Below are positions 46,749-58,619 of a stretch of 64,000 nt of DNA, in pieces (within the stretch, counting starts at the first letter, position 1; each line of letters opens with the position of its first letter). The notes under the pieces are model-generated. The model was not told the origin of the DNA, ran no database searches, and was given only the letters and a program-made list of their open reading frames with translations. The position numbers were made by a program, and so were the translations under genes. The stretch comes from Clavaria fumosa (taxonomy: Eukaryota; Basidiomycota; Agaricomycetes; Agaricales; Clavariaceae): the NCBI GenBank assembly GCA_951802425.1, contig OX637799.1, forward strand, positions 124,001 to 188,000, given 5' to 3'.

Positions 46749-47387
46749 AGACCCTGGTGGTGGTGATGGGGTTTCGGGGACGTCGGTAACAGGGGAATTG
46801 GGGGGGAGCTGGGCTCGACCCGGTCTCGGACGCAGACACTGTAAATAGAATTCCGGGCCTTGGGCACTCAGGATTTCTTCGATCTCTTAGCAGTCCTGTC
46901 CTCTCAGGCTGCTCTCTATGTATCTAGGTACTTATAGAACTCTTATTCTATAAAACTTGTTGCTAGCGTGGGGCCCAAATGGTGTCCCAGGTGGTCACTC
47001 CACAACTCCTAGTGAGTTGCCCGTGTGCCCTTCTGACAATGGTCACAGAGCAAGGGCCCTGTCCACTGGACCAGGAAACTACAGAAAAACTATGTATAGG
47101 GCCTTTCCGTGCCCTGTACACTACACGATTCACTGGTACGTAGCTGTAAAGCAAAGTTCCGGGCCTTTGGCACTCGGTGTCTCTTGGGGAGGGTCACAGT
47201 AGACTTCCTCTGGGTCTGGTCACGTGTATCTACACACAGTAAAAATTTTGCGCAGTTCTGTTACACACCGTGGGTGGGGTAAAGGAGAAGAGGATGATAG
47301 GGGCTGAGCTGTCACAGAGTGTGACAGTTTGAGATAGGGGTCCAGGCTAGCCAGGTTAGGACACGGGGCTAGGGCAGACAGGGGTTG

Positions 47388-47625
47388 ATGTTAGTATTGT
47401 GTCAGACTTAGTCTCACGGTTCACACAACTTAACGTAAGGTCGATGATGACGATACTAACATAAGGGGAAAAGGGTACAAGTAAGAAAGCGACGTAGTAT
47501 ATATAGCGAGAGGTTCGGGAGTTGCCGGCGTTCCCACGCTCGGACCCCGTGCGTCACGTGATGCGTCCAGGCCCGGGTCACGTGATTTTCCCATTATGTA
47601 AGCCACTACCCGTTCGGGTCACGTG
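47388..47625 (-). promoter_or_regulatory. Promoter, start region, self-primer and E-box trio of element 2 (5' LTR)
   Basis: Three CACGTG palindromes lie at 47555-47560, 47579-47584 and 47620-47625, upstream of a tatatata box (about 47498-47505) for minus-strand transcription. The expected RNA start, about 37 nt farther, is the sequence whose plus-strand form is atactaacat (47453-47462). Its inverted copy, atgttagtat, lies in the PBS position beside the LTR (47388-47400). CACGTG is the core site of bHLH factors (Pho4/Cbf1/Sre1 class). Binding here is inferred. Confidence 0.65.
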
Positions 47626-47704
47626 ACTCGTCCGCAAACTTCCTGCAACTCTTTTGCGATCCTTTCTTGGCCTTTCCAACCTGCTTATGTAAGCGATCCT
47701 GACA
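47400..47704 (-). repeat. 5' LTR of gypsy element 2
   Basis: This 305-bp LTR is nearly identical to that at 41808. Its minus-strand U3 is about 242 nt and R plus U5 about 63 nt if the RNA starts at 47462. Confidence 0.93.
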
Positions 47705-47930
47705 GGTACAAGCTGCAAGCTGCTCTCTCTGCTCCTGTGACCTCTGTGATGCTGAATACTTTGGAGGCATAATTTCAGCCAGTATAGCTGGTAAGAGATA
47801 GTGAGCCAGAAAATCAAGGTTTTGCCCAGCTGCAATTCATCAAGAGACATGAATGAGTGAAAATATAGGTTTAGAAAATGGTATAATAGTGCTTACCTAG
47901 ATGTTCCAAAGCCCCAAATTTTGTTGCTGA
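47705..47930 (-). pseudogene. Apparent start of the unclassified minus-strand repeat ORF
   Basis: The minus-strand ATG at 47770 gives MPPKYSASQRSQEQREQLAA up to the target duplication ggtac. It resumes in the 41485-41807 piece after element 2. The remainder, to 47930, is CpG-poor sequence. Confidence 0.45.
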
Positions 47931-47939
47931 CAATTTTAT

Positions 47940-48760
47940 CAGTCAAATGTGTAAGTATTAGTGTTCAATATGGCCTCTTTTTGCCTTCAGCATACCCCCA
48001 ATCCTTCTAGGCATGCTTTCAATCAATCCCTGACAAATAGAAGCAGGTATCTTGTTCCACTCCTCTTCCACTCTTCCCACAACTGTAACACTCCACCTGG
48101 TGCCCTTTCATATGCTCCAAGCCTCCTCTTAAGATGACTCCAATAGGATTGAGGTCTGGAGATTGAGTAGGCCATATGAGGGCCTTAAAATCATGGTTCT
48201 TTAGCCAATCTTTGGCCTGGTGGCTCTGGTGCTTGAGGTCCCCATCATGTTGCAATATGATGTCTCCAGGGATCTTGTCACAGTAATGGAGGCTGGCCTG
48301 AAGTTTGGCAGTGTAAAGGTGCTTATCCATCCTCCCATCAATCTTGCAGGCATATCCCACCCCCTCCAATATCATACATCCCCATACCATCACAGAACCA
48401 CCTTGAAATGATCTTGTTCCCTCCACCAACCTGTCACCACCCTATTTTCACCCTGCTTCTGCCTCACCCATTGGATCCCAACCATTGATCTTAGTCTCAT
48501 CCAACCAGACAACCCTCTTCCAGTCCTCTACAGTCCAATCTTTATGTGCTATAGAAAAGTCCATCCTCTCCTTCCTAGTCTACTGTTAAGTAAGGGCAAT
48601 CTCCCCTCAGCTACCACCTTTAGACCTACAGTCCTTAGACATGTTCTAACAGTGTGTGCAGAAATAGGCTGGTTAGTAATACTACTAAGGGTCCTGGCAA
48701 TCTGCACAGTATTTTCTGCCCTGCCAGAGCTTATCAAGCATATTGCAACATGAAAATGAT
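47940..48760 (-). pseudogene. Tc1/mariner transposase relic, nearly complete
   Basis: On the minus strand an N-terminal helix-turn-helix (TLSSITNQPISAHTVRTCLR, 48737-48549) is followed by VVWLDETKIN, RSFQGGSVMVWGCM, YACKIDGRMDKHLYTAKLQ, LQHDGDLKHQSHQAKDWLKN and SPDLNPIG. It ends near 47950 with EEEWNKIPASICQ-like scraps in another frame. The first Asp (LDET) is kept but the last acidic residue is Gly (NPIG for NPIE). Frameshifts interrupt it, and it is CpG-free. Confidence 0.88.
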
Positions 48761-49130
48761 GAGTTCAATATGACCTCTCTATTTAGTTTGGTGCTTCATC
48801 CTAGTGAGATAAAACAATCCAAGAATTATTTTAAACAGATTGTCTAAAGCAGAGTTCTTAATTTTGACCTCAATGAATTTATATCACACCACCAGTACTC
48901 CTAATAAAGTATTGAGGCAAATTTTCAAAATTTCATCTTGGACAATCTGCTCAAATTAAATCTGTGATCATTTTGTGTCACTAAAACTAAGCTTCAAAAT
49001 GCTTGTGGAAGCCTATAACCTCCTTGCAACTTTTGGGTCACTTGTTGTGCCATTTTGGCAGATGAAAGTGACATGTGGCTTTAGTGTGCTGGTCCCCAAC
49101 ATCAGTGCAGAATTTGCACGGTCACGTGAC

Positions 49131-49133
<3 letters not shown>
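48761..49133. other. CpG-poor spacer
   Basis: No gene recognised. CG dinucleotides return only in its last 20 bases (acggtcacgtgac), just before the poly-T run. Confidence 0.5.
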
Positions 49134-49165
<32 letters not shown>

Positions 49166-49374
49166 AGTCAGCATTTATATACCGCCACATGTGGCTAAGA
49201 CAAAGACGCGGTTGTACATGAGGTAACAACATCGTGACCGGAAGCCAACCGTGTAGTGGAGCGGACGTAACGGCATGGTAAAACCCAACGTAGCGGTCAA
49301 ACCTGCGTACAGACCAGGACGATCCAGCACATCTCTCTCGTCATATTTTAATATCACCAACGCGAATACAGACG
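49134..49374 (-). repeat. Retroposon 3' end with 31-nt poly(A) (as poly-T), beside the RecQ gene
   Basis: Thirty-one consecutive T (49134-49164) are the complement of a poly(A) tail. The adjacent 49165-49224 matches 131-194 in inverse orientation. This copy keeps its CG sites and an unbroken tail, so it is younger. The run also marks the border between CpG-free relics and the gene. The promoter of the RecQ gene must lie within or next to it. No 5' end or target duplication could be set. Confidence 0.55.
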
Positions 49375-53066
<3,692 letters not shown>

Positions 53067-54129
53067 TTGATTGACAGAGTACTGTAGTATTTCGACCTGA
53101 AGTTCACGCCACAGTTACACAAGCATCATGTGATCTTATTTCTCAGTGGCATGACTGAATAGTTCCTTAGTTCATGCCCAAAATTTATTGTGCACTACTG
53201 GCCTAGTTACATTTTTATCATGTGCTACAGTTGCAGACAATCAAACTCAACCAAATTTTTCTATGACTTTTTTGGACTCCACTGAGTGTTGCAAATAGTG
53301 AGAAAGTGTTGTATAAGGCTATCCCAATGCCTAATGAACATATTTCCAAAAGCTGATTTGCTTAAAACAGTATTATAATAATTGCAAGCCCCAAAATTTT
53401 GGCAGAATGCTGAAAAATGTCCCTAAAATCTTGAAAAAATCTGCTGGTTTTGGCAAAGTGAACTCAATGCCACAAGAATTTAGACTTTTTGTGGAGCTGA
53501 TGACTTAGGAAAAAAAAACTTTTCATTGGTTCCATGTCTTAAAGGTCATCCAAAAAAGCTCCCTGTGTGCAACATCAGTGGATTGAGGAAGCAGAAGAGG
53601 GCCAGATCACCCTTGCATCACAATCCCATGTCACCAAAGAAGATCACAGCACAGTTCCAGACACAGATGACTCAGAAAGTGATGGAGCTTGGGATCCATT
53701 TCTAGCTGATGGAGACAGCATGAAAGTTGTTGGATATGATTCCACAGTGGCTGCTGCTGAAGGAGGAGTGGAGGGAACTGATGAGTGTGACAAGGAATGG
53801 GACAATAATCTTGAGAATGACATCTTCTGTCAAAGAATGATAATGGCATTTTATGGATACTTACAGGAAAGGGTTGAGTGGGAAGGCTGCAGCCTGGGCA
53901 GTAAAAAAGCAGAATGGCCATCACACTGTCTCTCAGAGTGCTTACATGCATTTGGAAGTGATCCTTAACTAAGTTGGGTATTATGTAATCACACCTAAAG
54001 GTCAAAAAAATAGGCAGATTCCTATTCCTCATGGGAATATTAACAATAAATGTTTTTTTGATGTTTTCAAGGGTGCTGAATCTGATTCCAGCCTTGGTTT
54101 GGTCCAGAAATATCAGGTTCCTCAAAAAT
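53067..54129. other. CpG-poor sequence with an unassigned acidic frame
   Basis: CG dinucleotides almost disappear right after the RecQ stop. A plus frame at 53567-53968 is acidic (EEAEEGQITLAS, DTDDSESDGAWD). I do not recognise it, and it is probably part of a repeat. Confidence 0.4.
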
Positions 54130-54940
54130 TAAGTTTGTCATGTTTGGTTGTCCACAACTGTATGAAGCAAGGGATATTCATCCCAATGACCAATGAAGTG
54201 GATTTTGTGGAGTTGGCTCATCTCTTCATTCTTGAAGCATGGAGTTCTGTTGCACATCACATCTGACCATGGCTCTGAGTTCATTTCCCACCTTTCCCAC
54301 TCATTAGGCAAAGTTCCCAATATGACTTTGCATTTCACTTCTGGATATCACCCTGAGCACAAAGTGACTTTGGTCCATGCCCAAGAACTTGCTGTGGACT
54401 TGGATCAACTCCACCAGGGACTCCAAAACCAAATCAGCATAGCACAGTGTTGCTATCAGGGTCTGGCAGACACCCATTGGACTCCAGCACTGGAGTTCAA
54501 GGTCAGACACCTTGTCTATGTGAAGGCAAAGCATTTCCATATGACCCAACCCTCCTGGAAGTTGTCTGAGAAGTTCCTTGGACCCTTCCACATCATCATG
54601 AAAGCTGGATCACACTCCTTCACTCTCTGACTCCCCAACACTATGAGAATAGTCCATCCAGTCTTTCATGTCTCCATGCTGGAACCTGTAACTCCAAACA
54701 TAATTCTGAATTGCATCATCCCTCCACCACCTCCAGTAGAGATTGACAGAGAACTTGACCATGAAATCTCAGAAGTGCTTGACTCCAAGATCAACAAATG
54801 TTGTGTCTGTAAACTCCTATACTTAGTCTGATGGGCTGGCTATGAGGGAACCAATGAAGAAACTTCATGGTTACCAGCTATGGAACTTAATCATGCCTCT
54901 GAAGTTGTCTCAGATTTCCATCATGCATATCTGGACCTCT
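54130..54940 (+). pseudogene. Gypsy integrase C-terminus and chromodomain relic
   Basis: The frame reads HITSDHGSEFISHLSHSLGK and SGYHPE, then jumps to FKVRHLVYVKAKHFHMTQPS, LSEKFLGPFHIIMKAGSHSF, RIVHPVFHVSMLEPV and a decayed chromodomain (EISEVLDSKINK, then WAGYEGTNEETSWLPA). A deletion after GYHPE removes the catalytic Glu region. This is a chromovirus family distinct from elements 1-3. Confidence 0.85.
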
Positions 54941-55225
54941 TTCTAGTCTTAATCCTTGATTCCAAGCTTTCTCTGAAACCCATTTTATTTTTATACCTAT
55001 GTACATTTCCATTCTAATTATCTGCTTTATCTGTCCTCTCCATCTTTTCCATTTTCTGTGTTTCTCCAAACCCCTTTTTTTTGTTTTGATATTTATCAAG
55101 TCCAAGTCCAATTCTTTTTCTTGTTCTCCATTTCTATTTCACTCTGCTTACTGTTCACTCAAGTTTCACATCAAAAAATATATATCAAGAAAAGCAAAAT
55201 TAAGAAAATTATGTAAATAAATTTA
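54941..55225. other. AT-rich spacer
   Basis: T-rich sequence without recognised features, ending at the TA target of the next element. Confidence 0.5.
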
Positions 55226-55941
55226 CAGCTGTTTGCAAAAAAGCTGGCCATGTGACTGAAACAAAAATATTTGACCTAAAAACTTTTGAGTCATATCTCA
55301 CTCAATTCTGGGTCAATCAGTGAGATCTTTTCAGATTTACCACACAACTGACCTTGCCTGAGGTGTCTAGGCCATCAATATCTTGTAATTATTGCAAAAT
55401 AGGAATGTTAGTTTTTGCACCACATTTTGTGATCTGTGTGATGTAATATGAGCTTCCCAGGGGCTGAAAACACACTAGAAGAATCCAGAGGCCATATCCT
55501 GAGGTGTCAGAATTAATTTCATTAGTCAGATGTATCAAAATAGCTTTCTCTAAGATCAAATGTCAAGGTTCATTATTCAATGACTTTTGCTTTTGCAACA
55601 ATGATAGTAATATTACATTATATATCATAATACATATCCTGGCACCTCAGGATATAATATTTAGATACTTTAGATGTGTTTCCAGAGCTTTCAAAATTCC
55701 TATTACTTCACACAGACCACAAACTGCAAAATGTGGTGCAAAAACCAACATTCTTATTTTGCAATAATTACAAGATATTGATGGTATATTGATGGTCTAG
55801 GCACCTCAGGCTGGGTCAGATGTGTGGTAAATCTGAAAAGATCTCATTGATTGACCCAGAATTGAGTGAGATATGATGCAAAAATTTTTAGGTCAAATAT
55901 TTTTGTTTCAGTCACATGGCCAGCTTTTTTGCAAACAGCTG
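55226..55941. mobile_element. Tc1/mariner-like element with ~200-bp inverted repeats, non-coding
   Basis: The ends cagctgtttgcaaaaaagct and its inverse are flanked by TA on both sides (55224-55225 and 55942-55943), the Tc1/mariner target duplication. Roughly the outer 200 bp on each side are inverted copies with few differences (shared words: gtgactgaaacaaaaatatt, tctcactcaattctgggtca). No transposase frame lies between them, so it is a non-autonomous, strongly foldable element. Confidence 0.88.
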
Positions 55942-56347
55942 TAATTTGAAAAATATTATATTGGTGGAGAGGCAGCTGTAATTCAAATTCTTGAAAAACT
56001 GCTACATTTTTGTTGCTCACAGTTTTTACAGCTGTTTGCAAAATTTATGGTGCATCAATTATGTAATCATTTTTCATCTATGGAGCAGAAAACACTGCAC
56101 AAACCATAGCTTATTCAGTTCTTCACCAATTTGAGTGATTTAAATTGGATTAGATGCAGAAAATTCATGCACAGGGCCTGCTATAATTCCATTTTTATGC
56201 ATGTATTGTTCCCAATAAAATTCAAATACTCATGCTGATGTCAGCCACCCTTCTGGCTAACATGCAAGCACCTTCAATTTTTGCTCAATTCTCTCCATCC
56301 TTTTGGGCACTTTATTGCCCTTTCCAAGATGCAAAACCATTGAGCAT
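55942..56347. other. AT-rich repeat DNA with a second Tc1-type end
   Basis: At 56027-56042 the word tacagctgtttgcaaa repeats the terminal sequence of the preceding element, suggesting a fragment of a second copy. No gene is seen. Confidence 0.45.
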
Positions 56348-56898
56348 TGTATCAGACTCAGTCTCACACATTTAATTGTAAGGTCAATGATGATGATACT
56401 AACATAAGGGAAAAAGAGTACAAGAAAGGAAAAGTCATAGTATATATAGTGAACCCCATGTGTCACATGACATGCCAGACCTGGGTCATGTGACCTGCCA
56501 TTACATAATTTGTCAGCCACTTGGATCATGTGACTTGCCTGCAATCTTCCCACAACTCTGTTGTGACCCTCTCTTGGCCTTTCTCACAACACTTATGTAA
56601 GTAAGTGATCCTGACATCACCCCCCTCTCAAGGCTGGGCATCTCAACCTGCCAACTTCAGTTTGTTGGGGTGTTGCCAGAAGAAGTCCTGGAGCAACAGT
56701 GTTATGTTAGTGAGGTTCTGGCAAGGCTCCCACATGTTCTCTTCTACTGGATACCCCAGCCACTTCACCAAGTACTTCACCCCACATCCCACCTTTTTGA
56801 TGTCAAGGATTGTCTCAACATCATACCCCAAGTGGTCATCCTTGATTGTGGCTGGGGGAGGTGGTGGAGGCTTCTGGGAAGGGAAAGAGGGGGGATGG
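56348..56898 (-). mobile_element. Truncated gypsy copy: decayed LTR plus chromodomain end of pol
   Basis: A 269-bp degenerate 3' LTR (56348-56616) of the element 1/2 family is followed by the polypurine tract and the minus-strand pol end, with YDVETILDIKKVG, YLVKWLGYPVEENMWEP and NITLLLQDFFWQHP. The copy stops at about 56898, where other sequence begins. All three LTR E-boxes have lost their CpG (cacatg or catgtg in place of cacgtg). Confidence 0.88.
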
Positions 56899-57323
56899 TA
56901 TATCTCCTCTTGGCCCGAAGTAGCAACAACGCCAACTTCCAGACACATCTACCTGACATTGAGTCAGCGACGAACCCAGATCATGCGACTCACACACCAC
57001 CTGACTGAGTTCAGTCATTCAATATCCTTGGACGCAATAACCCAGACCACCAAGCGCTCAAACACACATTTGCTCATGGAGTAGCCAATCTCAGACAGCG
57101 AGTCATTGAAGCCAATGACTCTGAGTGCAGAGCCAGAGCCACCCTACTTCGCTCTTTCCTAGGCCCCGGAAGACCCAGTGACAGGGTAATATCCCAATTT
57201 GACCCAATCGACCAGACAGCCTTCGACCCTCTCATTCCAGCACTCAGGACTAACATAGTCCTGGCACCCGATCATTTGAGGGAAAGCATCTCTGAGCATT
57301 TGGCCCCACTTCCCATAACATAC
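56899..57323 (+). repeat. Inverted copy of the gag-leader region of element 3
   Basis: From tatctcctcttggccc to about 57315 this matches the complement of 63375-63800. It therefore has the opposite orientation to element 3. It is probably the remnant of another copy into which element 3 inserted; the bases next to the LTR, catac (57319-57323), would be the target duplication. Confidence 0.75.
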
Positions 57324-58609
57324 TGTTGACACCAGGGTACCTCTCGTCGGTAGTAGGGAAAGCCAGTGTGATTCACCAAAGTACGATAAGGTGATAGGGA
57401 CAAGTGAACAATGCTAAGGGGTTTCCCATGTCACTGCACCCCTTATATACTTCAGGGGTGCTGCAGGTTCCTGCAGCGCAGCCCGTCATCCGCAGCCCAA
57501 GGATGCCATCCATCTGCTGCAGTTCTGCTGCGGTGTGCCCCTCCGCAGGCCTGCTCAGTCCGCAGCTGCCTCTCGCAGCACTCCGCAGGCTCGCACAGTC
57601 ACACAGCTGCCTGATACTGCTCTTCGATGCAGCTCCCGCACTCTTCCATTGCCCCTTATCTTGGATGTCATCGCCTTTCGCTTATCAGCCCATGTGCTAC
57701 TCCGCAGTCCACCACATGGTGCAGCTTATCTCCACATGCTCCTTCAACCGTCATGTGCTCCTGTGTGATGGTTCCTTCCCACTGCCTTGCTTATCTCCCA
57801 GCTCTTATCCGTCCTTTGTGGTATATAAGGAGGGTTTGTACTGCTTCTCCCTCCCCATCTCTGCTATGTGCTGGGGACCCCACAAACTTAACTTCCTCCC
57901 TGCCTCTCATGTCTTCCAACAAGTTGCCCCCCTTGTACTCTCTTGCGCAGCCTTCCATTGGGCAATTCAGAGGGGAGCCGACGACCTCCTCATTCTTACC
58001 ATTGCCCGACGATGCTATGCTTGTGGCCATCCTGGCCATTTTGCGTCGGGATGCCCTTGAGTCGTCCGCCTGGGCAACCTTATCTGTGACCTACTTGAGG
58101 ACCCCCATAGTATCATCTTTTCTTCCATTTCTCATTTGCTTTACTGATTCCTTTCTTGCAGAATGGGACTCCATTCCCCCTACTCAATGGGCCTCCCCCA
58201 CCTCTTACTCAGGGTGGAACTCTACCCCTCTGCTGTTGTCTCCTCTTCCAGCCCCTGCAATGGCTACAGTGGCTTTGCCAGACATTGAGGGCGAGTATGT
58301 CCAGGTTGGGGAGTCTCCTTCTTGGTCGGTGGACGAGGATAGGCTCTGGGTCTAGCAGCCCAAACATCGAAGATTCTGTTTGATGTAATACATAGTTTCT
58401 GGTTTCGGATTGGTTCTTGTATTACTTAGGTGCTTTGATTCCATAAACCAATCCCCAATGGCCATCAACAGCGAGGAGCATCTCCTCGCTCTTGATTGCC
58501 ATTGGCACTTTGGTTTTCTTGTTTCTAGTATTGCAGTTGTCCTAATCGTATTGCCTTTGTCATTGTCTGCCTTGTTTACATAATCAACTTTGTCATTCTT
58601 CCCATGACA
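57324..58609 (-). repeat. 3' LTR of element 3, ~1286 bp
   Basis: TG...CA ends. The part 57334-57520 is repeated at 63805-64000. It contains ccccttatatacttcagg and gtggtatataagg boxes. Apparent open frames inside are chance reading frames of the LTR. Confidence 0.85.
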
Positions 58610-58619
58610 GGATCCCCCC

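Larger units (their letters stand above)
41808..47704 (-). mobile_element. Ty3/gypsy chromovirus, young full-length copy (element 2)
   Basis: Its 305-bp LTRs (41808-42112 and 47400-47704) differ at only about three positions, all C/T. The perfect TSD is ggtac (41803-41807 and 47705-47709). Pol is open for 1207 codons and gag has a single TGA. The polypurine tract is taggaggggggtga, next to the 3' LTR. A chromodomain ends Pol. One mutation at 46458 is the only coding defect I see, so the copy was active recently and could be mobilised in trans. Confidence 0.97.

Noticed and set aside
57404..58355. Overlapping plus-strand frames of 200-240 codons
   Set aside because: They lie inside the 1.3-kb LTR of element 3 and are partly repeated in the other LTR.
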